Shown in pieces: positions 1 to 8,557 of a DNA stretch of 64,000 nucleotides (position 1 is the stretch's first letter; each line of letters opens with the position of its first letter). Position numbers and translations under genes: made by a program. The notes beneath the pieces were generated by a model. That model had not been told where the DNA came from, did no database searches, and saw nothing but the letters and a program-made list of their open reading frames with translations. Source of the DNA: an uncultured Bradyrhizobium sp. (GTDB taxonomy: Bacteria; Pseudomonadota; Alphaproteobacteria; Rhizobiales; Xanthobacteraceae); NCBI RefSeq assembly GCF_947648125.1, contig NZ_CANSMR010000009.1, positions 1 to 64,000 on the forward strand, written 5' to 3'.

Positions 1-80
1 CTGGTCTACGAGAGACAGTTTTTGGGCGCGGGGGCTGCCAACTGCGCGGGCGTGGGAGTTTTGGGTGTTTTAACTTTTGA

Positions 81-110
81 TCGTCGTCCCGGCTTTCGCC
101 GGGACGACGA
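81..110. repeat. REP-like perfect hairpin (GTCCCGG family)
   Basis: Two perfect 13-base arms (81-93 and 98-110) enclose a TTTC loop, with GTCGTCCCGGC at the core. The same core forms the arms of the larger element at 11451-11574. It lies just 3' of the lactonase gene, but no T-run follows on either strand, so a REP-type element is more likely than an intrinsic terminator. Nothing else was seen in bases 1-116. Confidence 0.7.
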
Positions 111-116
111 AGAGGT

Positions 117-1079
117 CTAACCGCCGAGCGCGCCTTGGGTGTTGACGTAGAGTGCATAGATCGACTGGCTCGCCGCCATGAACAGGCGGTTGCGCTTCAG
201 TCCGCCGAAGCAGAGGTTGGCGCAGCGCTCCGGCAGCGCGATGCGGCCGATCATGACGCCGTCGGGTGCGAACACGACGACGCCGTCGAGCTCGGGATCG
301 CCCATGCCCCAGCCGCACCACAGATTGCCGTCGATGTCGCAGCGCATGCCGTCGGGCGTGCCGCGGCCGGCGTCGATGAACACGCGCTTGTTCGAGATCG
401 TCCTGCCGTCGGCTGCGACGTCATAGGCGAGGATCTTGCGGTTCGGCTCGCCGCGCGATTCCACGACGTAGAGGGTCTTCTCGTCCGGCGAGAAGCACAG
501 CCCGTTCGGGCCGAGCACGCCCTCGGCGACGATGCTGGCCTTGCCGGTCTCGGGATCGAGCCGGTAGACGTTGGGCTCGATCTCCGGATCGGCCTTGTAG
601 CCCTCGTAATTGCCGAGCAGGCCGAAGATCGGATCGGTGAACCAGATCGCGCCGTCGGATTTCACCACGACGTCGTTCGGCGAATTCAGCCGCTTGCCGC
701 CGAAGGAATCGATCAGCACCGTAATCGATCCGTCATACTCGGTACGCACCACGCGGCGGCCGCCATGCTCGCAGGTGACCAGCCGGCCCTGGCGGTCGCG
801 GGTGTTGCCGTTGGCGAAGTTCGACGGCTTGCGGAAGATGCTGACCGCGCCGGTCTCTTCCTCCCATTTGAGGATGCGTTGGTTCGGGATGTCGCTGCAC
901 AACAGGTAGCGGCCGTCGCCGAACCACACCGGACCTTCGGCCCAGCGCAGGCCGGTCGCGATGCGCTCAATGGCAGAGAGCTTCAGCCAGTATTTCTCGA
1001 AGCGCGGATCGAGCGCGTGAATCGCGGGATCGGGATAACAGGTCGCGGGACGCCAGCCGGCGGAATGAACATCGGACAT
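117..1079 (-). CDS. SMP-30/gluconolactonase family lactonase
   Basis: Predicted sugar-lactone hydrolase of 320 residues with a six-bladed propeller fold. The four expected metal ligands of the SMP-30 family can be placed: Glu49 in AEGP, Asn136 in SPND, Asn192 in PNG and Asp243 in TPDG. The ATG at 1079 begins MSDVHSAGW and has GAGAA upstream; the reading frame continues 51 codons further but that part is not protein-like. It is divergent from the uronate dehydrogenase, whose product is an aldaro-lactone, so a role in opening that lactone is a reasonable inference. The family also includes gluconolactonases and other lactonases, so the exact substrate is open. Confidence 0.88.
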   Translation of the reverse strand: MSDVHSAGWRPATCYPDPAIHALDPRFEKYWLKLSAIERIATGLRWAEGPVWFGDGRYLLCSDIPNQRILKWEEETGAVSIFRKPSNFANGNTRDRQGRLVTCEHGGRRVVRTEYDGSITVLIDSFGGKRLNSPNDVVVKSDGAIWFTDPIFGLLGNYEGYKADPEIEPNVYRLDPETGKASIVAEGVLGPNGLCFSPDEKTLYVVESRGEPNRKILAYDVAADGRTISNKRVFIDAGRGTPDGMRCDIDGNLWCGWGMGDPELDGVVVFAPDGVMIGRIALPERCANLCFGGLKRNRLFMAASQSIYALYVNTQGALGG

Positions 1080-1204
1080 TTGCTGTTCTCGTTGTTGTGT
1101 TTCGATGGTGTTTCCTTGAGCGCATGGTTTGCTATCATTGTCGGCCTGCGACCGCAATTCGGCCCAATGATTCCCGTGGGCAAACAGGAAAGACGAGGGA
1201 CGGC

Positions 1205-2026
1205 ATGCCACGCATATTGATGACCGGCGCATCGGGTGGAATCGGAACGAGCCTGCGCAAGCTGCTGCCGCCGATCTATCCGGATCTCTTGCTGAGCGAC
1301 ATCAAGAAGCCCTCCGATCTCGGCAGCAATGAAAAGTTCAAGGCGGCCGATCTCGCCGACCTCGCAGAGGTCGAGGCGATCTGCGAGGGCGTCGACGGCA
1401 TCCTGCATTTCGGCGGCTATTCGGTCGAGGGGGCCTGGGATGCGATCCTGCAGGCCAACATCATCGGCTGCTACAATCTGTTCGAGGCGGCGCGCAAGAA
1501 GGGCGTCAAGCGCGTGATCTTCGCCTCATCCAATCACGCGGTCGGCTTCTACCCGCGCCACCACCGTATCAGCACCGATGTCACCGCGCGGCCGGACAGC
1601 CGTTATGGGGTGAGCAAGGTGTTCGGCGAGGGTGTCGGCGCGCTCTATGCCGACAAGCACGGCATCAAGGTGACCTGCATCCGGATCGGCAATTTCGGTG
1701 CGGCGCCGCTCGATCACCGCAGGCTCTCGATCTGGCTCAAGCCCGAGGATCTGGTGCAGCTTTGCCGGATCGGGCTCGAACATCCTGACATTCATTTCGA
1801 GGTGCTGTACGGCGCGTCGTACAACGAGCGCTCGTGGTGGGACAATCATCGTGCCTATGATCTCGGCTATCGTCCGACCGGCCGCGGCGAAGACTTCCGC
1901 GAGCATGCGATGGCCGAGCAGGCCAAGCTGCCGCCCGATCCGGTCGGCGACTTTTACCAGGGCGGGGCGTTCTGCAGCATGGAGTTCGACGGCGACAGGA
2001 CGAGGGTGATCGACTGGAAGAAGTGA
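1205..2026 (+). CDS. udh: NAD-dependent uronate dehydrogenase-like protein (SDR/epimerase family)
   Basis: Predicted to oxidise D-galacturonate or D-glucuronate to the aldaro-lactone with NAD+. The 273-residue protein has a Rossmann glycine motif (GASGGIG, residues 8-14) and the SDR catalytic pair Tyr134/Lys138 (YGVSK) after FASSNH. Several stretches recall Agrobacterium uronate dehydrogenase, including the NIIGCYNL segment and the GASYNERSWWDN segment near the C-terminus. ATG 1205 was chosen because MPRILMTGA starts the nucleotide-binding strand directly; the frame is open further upstream. The stop codon abuts the stop of the convergent gene with no spacer. Neighbouring lactonase, dehydratase and TRAP genes support an oxidative uronate pathway. 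Confidence 0.82.
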   Translation: MPRILMTGASGGIGTSLRKLLPPIYPDLLLSDIKKPSDLGSNEKFKAADLADLAEVEAICEGVDGILHFGGYSVEGAWDAILQANIIGCYNLFEAARKKGVKRVIFASSNHAVGFYPRHHRISTDVTARPDSRYGVSKVFGEGVGALYADKHGIKVTCIRIGNFGAAPLDHRRLSIWLKPEDLVQLCRIGLEHPDIHFEVLYGASYNERSWWDNHRAYDLGYRPTGRGEDFREHAMAEQAKLPPDPVGDFYQGGAFCSMEFDGDRTRVIDWKK

Positions 2027-2596
2027 TCAGTCGTCACACTGCGGGAGCTGCTTCACGGCCTCCGTGTGCTGGCGCTGCGGCTCATTCGAGCCTTGTGCGG
2101 ATGCCTTGGGTGCGCTTCCGGGCCCGTCATAGGTCTTTGAAAAATGCGCGAGCGGGAAGTTGAGGCTAATCTTCTGCCCGGTCAGGTTCTTCGCTTCCAC
2201 CACGATCGTTTGCGCGTGCTTCAGCCGCTCGATCAGCTCGCCATTGGCCTCCAGCGTGCCGCCGCAGCCGAGCGTGTAGCAGTGCGTCCTGGCGACCTGC
2301 ATCGGTTCGTCCTGATCGATGCGGAGGCTGATCGTGCCTTCCAGCATGGTCCGCGTTCCGACATTGGCGGTGAGCAGCGCGTGCGTGCTGGTCTGTGGCG
2401 AGATGCTGATGGTGCCGCCCGACGGCGCGCACTGGCCGCGGGCCGCCGCAGCGACGAAGCAACTCGCCTCGGTCAGGCAGGTCTTGGCCCATGGCTCATA
2501 GGTCAGCTCGGTCGCACGCGGATCGGCCGCGTCGGCAATTCCGCCAAGCGCAAGCTGCACGGCGATCGATCCCATCAACAAAGCCACGTAACGCAT
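2027..2596 (-). CDS. IalB-like (invasion-associated locus B family) secreted protein
   Basis: 189-residue exported protein of unknown biochemical role. It has an N-terminal signal peptide (MRYVALLMGSIAVQLALG, cleavage probably after ADA), then the IalB pattern: a WAKTC segment, further cysteines, and the late CYTLGCGG motif followed by a PLAHFSKTYDG segment. ATG 2596 has AAGGAG six bases upstream, better than an in-frame GTG at 2611. The C-terminal tail after about residue 160 is low-complexity (Gln/Ser/Ala). It is convergent with udh and lies between sugar-acid genes, probably without a shared function. Assignment to the IalB family is by recognised pattern only. Confidence 0.78.
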   Translation of the reverse strand: MRYVALLMGSIAVQLALGGIADAADPRATELTYEPWAKTCLTEASCFVAAAARGQCAPSGGTISISPQTSTHALLTANVGTRTMLEGTISLRIDQDEPMQVARTHCYTLGCGGTLEANGELIERLKHAQTIVVEAKNLTGQKISLNFPLAHFSKTYDGPGSAPKASAQGSNEPQRQHTEAVKQLPQCDD

Positions 2597-2630
2597 CGCC
2601 GTCTCCTTCACGAGGAGGCCGCGTATCGTG

Positions 2631-3323
2631 CTATTGCGGCTTTTTGTCGTTGGAGATGCGGACGAGATAGTCCGCCTTGCTGTACTGCATGTGATCGACG
2701 CAGAGCTGCGCCAGCGCCCAGCTGTCGCGGCCTTTCAAGAGCTCGATCATCAATTCGTGCTGGCGGCGCGACAAGGCGAGGCCCTCGCTGTCGGCGAGAT
2801 TCTTGGCGCGCATCGGCAGCGTCAGGTTCATGTAGTCCTGCAGTGAGCGCACCAGATAGGGGTTGCCGCAGGCGGAGAACAGCGCGAGGTGGAACGCATC
2901 GTTGGTTTCGTGGATGCCGCGCATGTCCTGCGCGTCGGCCTTGACGCAGTAATGCCGTTGCAGCTCGCTCAATTGCTCGACCAGGCTGTCCGGCGCGGGC
3001 AGCGCGATCATCAGCGCGGCCTGGCGCGTCAGCATCTCGCGCACCTCGTAGATCTGCCGCACTTCCTCCGCCGAATAGAACCGCACCGTGGCGCCGACAT
3101 TCTTCTCGCGCAGCACGATGCCCTGGCGTTCGAGCTGGAACAGCGCCTGGCGGACGAAATGCCGGCTCGCGCCGTAGCGCTGCATCAGGGTATCCTCGAC
3201 CAGCCGCAAACCGGGCGCGAAGCGGCCGAAGATGATGTCCTCCTCCAGCCGGCGGATCACTTCCGCCTGTTCCTCCTCGCGCGAGGGGGTTTGGAGTTCG
3301 GGCAAGGTGGGCTCGGCTGTCAT
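2631..3323 (-). CDS. GntR family transcriptional regulator, FCD (FadR) subfamily
   Basis: 230-residue regulator. The winged helix-turn-helix covers about residues 20-85 (the GASRHFVRQALFQLERQG recognition region), followed by an all-helical FCD ligand domain with the DAFH and C-terminal HELM histidine segments that usually bind a metal and an organic acid. It is divergent from the sugar-acid dehydratase. Two identical palindromic sites (TATTG-N-CAATA) lie between the two starts, which suggests local control of both promoters and autoregulation. The likely effector is a sugar acid or pathway intermediate (inference from neighbours). Confidence 0.88.
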   Translation of the reverse strand: MTAEPTLPELQTPSREEEQAEVIRRLEEDIIFGRFAPGLRLVEDTLMQRYGASRHFVRQALFQLERQGIVLREKNVGATVRFYSAEEVRQIYEVREMLTRQAALMIALPAPDSLVEQLSELQRHYCVKADAQDMRGIHETNDAFHLALFSACGNPYLVRSLQDYMNLTLPMRAKNLADSEGLALSRRQHELMIELLKGRDSWALAQLCVDHMQYSKADYLVRISNDKKPQ

Positions 3324-3371
3324 GCGCTCTCGGCTTCGGGTCGATGCCGGAGGTCAGCATGACGCCATGGC

Positions 3372-3382
3372 TATTGTCAATA
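3372..3382. promoter_or_regulatory. Putative GntR operator, site 1
   Basis: TATTGTCAATA is an 11-base palindrome around a central T. It lies 49 bp upstream of the gntR start and 63 bp centre-to-centre from an identical inverse copy at 3435. The position between divergent regulator and dehydratase genes fits an operator. Confidence 0.6.
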
Positions 3383-3434
3383 ATGGGGGCGATTTTGCCG
3401 CAGACCAGCCGCGCTCCTGCGCCAGATTATCTCA

Positions 3435-3445
3435 TATTGACAATA
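3435..3445. promoter_or_regulatory. Putative GntR operator, site 2
   Basis: TATTGACAATA is the reverse complement of site 1 and lies 51 bp upstream of the dehydratase start. The same ATTG-N-CAAT core recurs before the TRAP genes at 5291-5299. Confidence 0.6.
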
Positions 3446-3495
3446 ATTCATGTCGCTCCTTAAGTGCGGCCGAACAACCACGGGAAGAGAAGAAA

Positions 3496-5199
3496 ATGGC
3501 CGACGGACTTCGCAAGGGACTGACCAGCTATGGTGACGCCGGCTTCTCGCTGTTCCTGCGCAAGGCCTTCATCAAGGCGATGGGCTATTCGGATGACGCG
3601 CTCAATCGCCCGATCGTCGGCATCACCAACACCTACAGCGACTACAATCCCTGCCACGGCAACGTCCCGCAGATCATCGAAGCGGTGAAGCGCGGCGTGA
3701 TGCTGTCGGGCGCGATGCCGTTCGTGTTCCCGACTATCTCGATCGCCGAGAGTTTTGCGCATCCGACCTCGATGTACCTGCGCAATCTGATGGCGATGGA
3801 TACCGAGGAGATGATCCGCGCCCAGCCGATGGATGCGGTGATCGTGATCGGCGGCTGCGACAAGACCCTGCCGGCACAACTCATGGCCGCCATCAGCGCC
3901 GATCTGCCGACGGTGGTGATTCCGGTCGGCCCGATGGTGGTCGGCCATCACAAGGGCGAGGTGCTCGGCGCCTGCACCGACTGTCGCCGGCTGTGGGGCA
4001 AGTATCGCGCCGGCGAGATCGATGATGTCGAGATCGAGGCGGTGAACGGCCGCCTCGCGCCGTCGGTCGGCACCTGCATGGTGATGGGCACGGCTTCCAC
4101 GATGGCCTGCATCACCGAGGCGCTCGGCCTGTCGCTGCCGATGAGCGCGACGATCCCGGCGCCGCATGCCGAACGCTTCCGCTCCGCGGAGGCCAGCGGC
4201 CGTGTCGCCGCCGAAATGGCGAAGACCAAGGGACCGAAGCCGAGCGAGATCCTGACGCCGTCGTCGTTCCGCAACGCCCAGGTCGTCCTGCAGGCGATCG
4301 GCGGCTCGACCAACGGGCTCATTCATCTGACCGCCATCGCGAACCGCTCGCCGCACAAGATCGACCTCGAGGCGTTCGACAAGCTCGGCCGCGAGGTGCC
4401 CGTTCTGGTCGATCTCAAGCCGTCGGGCGAACATTACATGGAGCATTTCCATCATGCCGGCGGCGTGCCGAAGCTGATGGCGCAGCTCGGCGACCTCATC
4501 GACCTCGATGCCAGGACCATGACTGGCCAGACGTTGCGTGAGGTCGTCGCCAACGCAGAGGATGTGCCGGGACAGGACGCGATCCGCTCCAAGGCCAACC
4601 CGATCAAGGCCGAAGGCGCGATGGCGATCCTGCACGGCAATCTCGCGCCGCGCGGTGCCGTCATCAAGCAGTCGGCGGCGAGCCCAAAGCTCCTGCAGCA
4701 CACCGGGCGTGCCGTGGTGTTCGAGTCGGTCGAGGACATGACCCTGCGGGTCGACGACCCCGCGCTCGACGTGACCGCCGACGACGTGCTGGTGCTGCGC
4801 AACGCCGGCCCCAAGGGCGCCCCGGGCATGCCGGAGGCGGGCTACCTGCCGATCCCGAAGAAGCTCGCGCGCACCGGCGTCAAGGACATGGTCCGCATCT
4901 CCGATGCGCGGATGAGCGGCACGGCCTTCGGCACCATCGTGCTGCACATCACGCCGGAGTCCGCCGTCGGCGGTCCGCTCGGTCTGGTGCGCAACGGCGA
5001 CATGATCCGGCTCGATGTTGCCAAGCGCAGCATCGATCTCCTCGTCGACGAGGCCGAATTGCAGAAGCGTCGCGCCGCGCTGGTCCCGGCCGGCACGCCT
5101 GATTGGGCCAGGCGCGGTTACGCGCATCTTTTCAACGAGACGATCCTGCAGGCAGACGAGGGCTGCGATTTCGACTTCATGCGCGCCAAGGGGAAGTAG
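3496..5199 (+). CDS. IlvD/Edd family sugar-acid dehydratase
   Basis: 567-residue Fe-S dehydratase that should convert a sugar acid (aldonate or aldarate) to the 2-keto-3-deoxy acid. Iron-sulfur cysteines of the family are visible at Cys53 (NPCHGN), Cys121 (GGCDKT) and Cys194 (GTCMVMGTAST); the C-terminal domain carries GRAVVFE and MVRISDARMSGTA. These features also occur in dihydroxy-acid and L-arabinonate dehydratases. The location with uronate dehydrogenase, a lactonase and a TRAP importer favours a sugar acid over branched-chain amino acid synthesis. ATG 3496 (MADGLRKGL) is preceded by GAGAAGAAA; the open frame upstream contains the operators and is unlikely to be translated. Confidence 0.85.
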   Translation: MADGLRKGLTSYGDAGFSLFLRKAFIKAMGYSDDALNRPIVGITNTYSDYNPCHGNVPQIIEAVKRGVMLSGAMPFVFPTISIAESFAHPTSMYLRNLMAMDTEEMIRAQPMDAVIVIGGCDKTLPAQLMAAISADLPTVVIPVGPMVVGHHKGEVLGACTDCRRLWGKYRAGEIDDVEIEAVNGRLAPSVGTCMVMGTASTMACITEALGLSLPMSATIPAPHAERFRSAEASGRVAAEMAKTKGPKPSEILTPSSFRNAQVVLQAIGGSTNGLIHLTAIANRSPHKIDLEAFDKLGREVPVLVDLKPSGEHYMEHFHHAGGVPKLMAQLGDLIDLDARTMTGQTLREVVANAEDVPGQDAIRSKANPIKAEGAMAILHGNLAPRGAVIKQSAASPKLLQHTGRAVVFESVEDMTLRVDDPALDVTADDVLVLRNAGPKGAPGMPEAGYLPIPKKLARTGVKDMVRISDARMSGTAFGTIVLHITPESAVGGPLGLVRNGDMIRLDVAKRSIDLLVDEAELQKRRAALVPAGTPDWARRGYAHLFNETILQADEGCDFDFMRAKGK

Positions 5200-5225
5200 C
5201 GCGCGTCGTTCGGCGAAACTGCCGA

Positions 5226-5237
5226 ATTGTCGATAAT
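5226..5237. promoter_or_regulatory. Putative GntR operator, site 3 (imperfect)
   Basis: ATTGTCGATAAT matches bases 3373-3384 of site 1 with one mismatch. It lies in the 153-bp gap between dehydratase and TRAP genes, about 65 bp before site 4. Confidence 0.45.
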
Positions 5238-5289
5238 TTCTGCGATGCGGTGCACGATAGCGCCCGCGCTCGTCTAATTCCCTCTGTTT

Positions 5290-5300
5290 TATTGACAATC
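5290..5300. promoter_or_regulatory. Putative GntR operator, site 4
   Basis: The ATTGACAAT core (5291-5299) is a perfect palindrome around a central A and identical to the core of site 2. It sits 53 bp upstream of the TRAP binding-protein start, so the transporter is probably in the same regulon. Confidence 0.55.
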
Positions 5301-5352
5301 CCGCGGGACTGATGGGATGATCGCGTCAATCAAAAACAGGGGGAACGTCGCG

Positions 5353-6354
5353 ATGGGCTATTCAGCCAGGATCGTCGGGATCGCCATGGCCGTGGCAGCG
5401 TTGCTGCTGCCGGCGCGCGCCGGCGCGCAGGAGGCCAAGCACTTCCGCTTCGCCTATGACCAGCCGCGCAACACCGGCTATTCGGTCGCCGGCGATCTGT
5501 TCGCCGAGAAGCTCAAGGAATTGAGCAAGGGCACGATGATCGTCGACCAATATCCCGGTGCGCAGCTCGGCCAGGAGCCGCAGCTGCTGCAGCTGGTGAA
5601 ATCAGGCGATATCGAGTTCGCGATCGTCTCCTCCGCCAACACGGCGACGATCTCGCCGCAGGCCGGCGTGATGTCGCTGCACTTCCTGTTCCGCAACGAC
5701 GCCCATGTGATCAAGGCGCTGGCGGACTCGCAGGTGTTCGACGCCATCAGGACGATGATCGACGAGACCACGCAGGGCCTGCATGTGATCGGCACCGGCT
5801 CGCAGGGCGTGCGCCACATCTACAGCAAGAAGGAAATCCACAACGTCGGCGACCTCAAGGGCGTGAAGGTCCGGGTCCAGGCGACCGCGACCGAGGACAC
5901 CATGTTCCCGGCCTATGGCGCACAGACGGTGCACATGCCGTTCGGCAGCGTCTACACCTCGCTGCAGACCGGCGTGGTCGACGCCGCCGAGAACAGCATC
6001 AACGTCTATCTCGTCAACAAGCACTACGAGGTCGCGCCGGTGCTGTCGATCACCGAGCACGAGGCCAACAACGCGCTGCTGTTCGTCTCCGACAAGCTCT
6101 GGCAGAGCCTCTCCGCCGAACAGAAGCAATGGGTGCAGGCCGCCGCCAACGAGGTCAGCGCCAAGGAGCCGCAGAAGGCCTTCGAGCTGGAGCGGAATGC
6201 GCTGACCAAGCTGAAGTCGTTCGGCGTCAAGGTGGTCGAGGACGTCGACAAGAAGAGTTTTACCGCGATCGCCGATCCCTATCTTGATAAGCTCGCCAAG
6301 GAGCTCGGCCCGCACGCAGAGAAGATCAAGAACCTGATCCGCGCGATTAACTAG
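5353..6354 (+). CDS. TRAP transporter solute-binding protein (DctP family)
   Basis: 333-residue periplasmic receptor of a tripartite ATP-independent transporter. A signal peptide (residues 1 to about 25, ending ARAGAQ) precedes the DctP fold; features include the GAQLGQEPQLLQLVKSG and GLKVR-like (LKGVKVRVQ) segments and the late GVVDAAENS motif used for binding organic acids. ATG 5353 has AGGGGGAA at good spacing; an upstream in-frame ATG at 5317 lacks one. First gene of dctPQM-type set, 28 bp before the small membrane subunit. A uronate or other sugar acid is the likely ligand, inferred from the flanking enzymes and shared operator-like sites. Confidence 0.9.
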   Translation: MGYSARIVGIAMAVAALLLPARAGAQEAKHFRFAYDQPRNTGYSVAGDLFAEKLKELSKGTMIVDQYPGAQLGQEPQLLQLVKSGDIEFAIVSSANTATISPQAGVMSLHFLFRNDAHVIKALADSQVFDAIRTMIDETTQGLHVIGTGSQGVRHIYSKKEIHNVGDLKGVKVRVQATATEDTMFPAYGAQTVHMPFGSVYTSLQTGVVDAAENSINVYLVNKHYEVAPVLSITEHEANNALLFVSDKLWQSLSAEQKQWVQAAANEVSAKEPQKAFELERNALTKLKSFGVKVVEDVDKKSFTAIADPYLDKLAKELGPHAEKIKNLIRAIN

Positions 6355-6382
6355 ACGCCCGGGTCGACGCGGAGCGCGAGCC

Positions 6383-6967
6383 ATGGCCATCGCCGACAGG
6401 CTGGTGCTGCAACGCCAGCGGCACCTGAAATGGCGGGCGCTGGATCGGCTCGAGCTGATCCTGATGATGCTGTGCGGCCTGTTGTGCTTCGGCTTCTCGC
6501 TGTCGGTCACCGCCGACATCGTCACCCGCACCATCGGTCATCCCTGGCTGTGGCTGCAGGAGGTGACCTCGACGCTGTTCATCTACGCAATCTTCATTGG
6601 CGCCGCGGTCGCGACCAGGCGCAACGATCATCTCTATCTCACCGCGCTCTCGGAGGCGATGCACGGCAGGTCGCGGCTGGTCGTCGAGATCGTCATCCGC
6701 CTGGTGGTGCTGGGCGTCGCGTTTTGCCTGGTCTGGTACGGCTATCAAAACTATCTTCGTGGCTTCGGCAGTTTCCGGCTGCCGTCCGGCACGCCGATCG
6801 CGTCGCTTTATGCGGTGATTCCGCTGTCTGGCATCTTGATAGGCTTGTTCACGGTCGAGCAGCTCGTCAATGGAATCCGCAACGGCTTTGAGCATCCGGA
6901 GCCGCCGGACGAGGATCTTGCGATTCCTGCGATCAATACCAGTGCCACCACGGGAGTGCAGCCGTGA
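6383..6967 (+). CDS. TRAP transporter small permease (DctQ family)
   Basis: 194-residue inner-membrane subunit with four predicted membrane segments (roughly residues 24-46, 54-74, 95-118 and 133-155). The second carries the WLQEV family signature near its start. GGAGCGCGAG lies just upstream of ATG 6383. Its TGA overlaps the GTG of the large permease gene by four bases, which implies translational coupling of the two membrane subunits. The C-terminal 30 residues are hydrophilic and probably cytoplasmic. Confidence 0.88.
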   Translation: MAIADRLVLQRQRHLKWRALDRLELILMMLCGLLCFGFSLSVTADIVTRTIGHPWLWLQEVTSTLFIYAIFIGAAVATRRNDHLYLTALSEAMHGRSRLVVEIVIRLVVLGVAFCLVWYGYQNYLRGFGSFRLPSGTPIASLYAVIPLSGILIGLFTVEQLVNGIRNGFEHPEPPDEDLAIPAINTSATTGVQP

Positions 6968-8304
6968 GCGCACCGGTCGTGCTGGTGCTGATGTCGTCCT
7001 GCTTCCTGTTCTTTGGCTATCTCGGCGTGCCCGTGCCGTTCTCGCTGATGGCAGGCGTGTTCATCGGCGCGGCGCTGTCGGATGTGTCGCTCGCCGCGAT
7101 CATCCAGAAGATCTTTGACGGCGTCGATTCCGAGGCGCTGCTGGCGATCCCGTTCTTCCTGCTGGTCGGCGAGCTCATGGGCTCGGCGAATGTCGTGGTC
7201 CGCATTGCCAACCTGTCGGTCTCGCTGGTCGGGCACATCAGGGGCGGGCTGTCGCAGGTCGTCGTCGTGTTCAGCATGTTCTTCTCGGAAATGTCGGGCT
7301 CGACCACCGCCGATGTCGCTGTCATGAGCCGGGCGCTCGGCGGGCCGATGCGGCGGGAGGGCTACGAGCCGGCCTTCATCGCCGCGATCATCGCCTCGGC
7401 CTCGACCATCGCGGCGTTGGTGCCGCCGAGCATTACCGCCGTGGTCTACGGCGCGGTCGGCAATGTCTCGATCGCCGGCCTGTTCATGGCGGGTGTGGTG
7501 CCCGGGCTGATGATCGGTTTCGGGCTGATGATCTATTGCTATTTCTTCGGGCCGTCAGGCCTGCGCAAGCCGCGCACGCCGCTGCGCCAGATCGCGTTCG
7601 CCGCCGGCGATGCCGCGCTGCCGCTGATGATCCCGGTGATCCTGCTCGGCGGCATCCTGACCGGCTGGTTCACCCCGACCGAGGCCGGCGTGGTCGCGGT
7701 CGCCTACATCATTATCGTCGTGATCCCCGCGCTGAACCGCGGGCACCTGAAGAAGATTCCGTATGACTTCTGCCTGGCCGGTCTGATCTTCTCGCTGCCG
7801 CTGATCACGATCGGCGCGGCGAACGCGTTCGGCTGGATGCTGGCCTATCTGCGCGGCGCCATCTACATCGCCGACTGGATCACCTCGATCGCCGGCAACG
7901 ACCCGCATCTCATCATGCTGTTGATGGTGCTGCTGTTCACCGTGGTCGGTGACTTCATCGAGCCGGTGCCGACCATCATCATCTTCATGCCGCTGGTGAA
8001 CGCGCTGACCCAGGCCGGCGACATCAACGGCGTGCACATGGGCGTCGTGCTGATCGCGACACTGGCCTTCGGCCTGATCACGCCGCCCTATGGGCTGGTG
8101 CTGCTGATGGCCTCGAAATTCGTCGGCATCAGCTTTGCAAAAGCGCTGCGGGCGGCGCTGCCGATCTACGTCGTGTTCCTGGTCACGATCTGCTTCACGA
8201 TCTATTTTCCGAAGGTCGTGCTATGGCTGCCCAAGCAGGTGATCCCGGAATCGGTCGGCTGCTTCAAGGCGCCCGGCGGCACCGGATACATCTGCCCGAA
8301 TTAG
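6964..8304 (+). CDS. TRAP transporter large permease (DctM family)
   Basis: 446-residue sodium-coupled transport subunit with about eleven to twelve hydrophobic segments. Family hallmarks include the SEMSGSTTADV loop near residue 105, ASASTIAALVPPS near 145, the GGILTGWFTPTEA segment near 230 and LITPPYGLVLL near the end. GTG 6964 is the chosen start, overlapping the small-permease stop (GTGA). Last gene of the sugar-acid transporter operon; no terminator hairpin was seen after 8304. Confidence 0.9.
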   Translation: MSAPVVLVLMSSCFLFFGYLGVPVPFSLMAGVFIGAALSDVSLAAIIQKIFDGVDSEALLAIPFFLLVGELMGSANVVVRIANLSVSLVGHIRGGLSQVVVVFSMFFSEMSGSTTADVAVMSRALGGPMRREGYEPAFIAAIIASASTIAALVPPSITAVVYGAVGNVSIAGLFMAGVVPGLMIGFGLMIYCYFFGPSGLRKPRTPLRQIAFAAGDAALPLMIPVILLGGILTGWFTPTEAGVVAVAYIIIVVIPALNRGHLKKIPYDFCLAGLIFSLPLITIGAANAFGWMLAYLRGAIYIADWITSIAGNDPHLIMLLMVLLFTVVGDFIEPVPTIIIFMPLVNALTQAGDINGVHMGVVLIATLAFGLITPPYGLVLLMASKFVGISFAKALRAALPIYVVFLVTICFTIYFPKVVLWLPKQVIPESVGCFKAPGGTGYICPN

Positions 8305-8557
8305 GCGTGTGCTCATCAGTCCACTACGCATGCGACAAGCGATGACCGCTCCACCCCTGAAAGCGGACATCATGGCGTCGAAGGGCGAGAGCGGCTCTGG
8401 GCCAACATGAGAAATAGTCCGCCGCGCGGTTGGATTAACGAGATATCTTTGTACCAACCGCCGGTCTGGACCAATTCGTCGTCACCTCATTCAATTCCGC
8501 ATCGGTTCTCGAAAGAAAGGGTCGCGACTGATGGCGTTTACATTGCAGCGGCACCGT
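8305..8557. other. Non-coding, possibly degenerate DNA
   Basis: No credible gene is visible. Bases 8330-8420 recall short dispersed fragments seen in Bradyrhizobium intergenic DNA (AAGCGGACAT followed by a GGCC-containing segment), but this is recollection rather than a comparison. GC appears lower than in the flanking genes. Confidence 0.4.

Noticed and set aside
81-110. Hairpin as rho-independent terminator of the lactonase gene
   Set aside because: Perfect stem but no T-run in the direction of transcription; its core recurs as a REP-like repeat elsewhere.
3496-5199. Assignment as biosynthetic dihydroxy-acid dehydratase IlvD
   Set aside because: The cluster with uronate dehydrogenase, a lactonase, a GntR/FCD regulator and a TRAP importer argues for a catabolic sugar-acid dehydratase of the same superfamily.
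8221-8457. Minus-strand 78-codon frame overlapping the TRAP permease end
   Set aside because: Overlaps the real gene, no ribosome site, and composition typical of chance frames.
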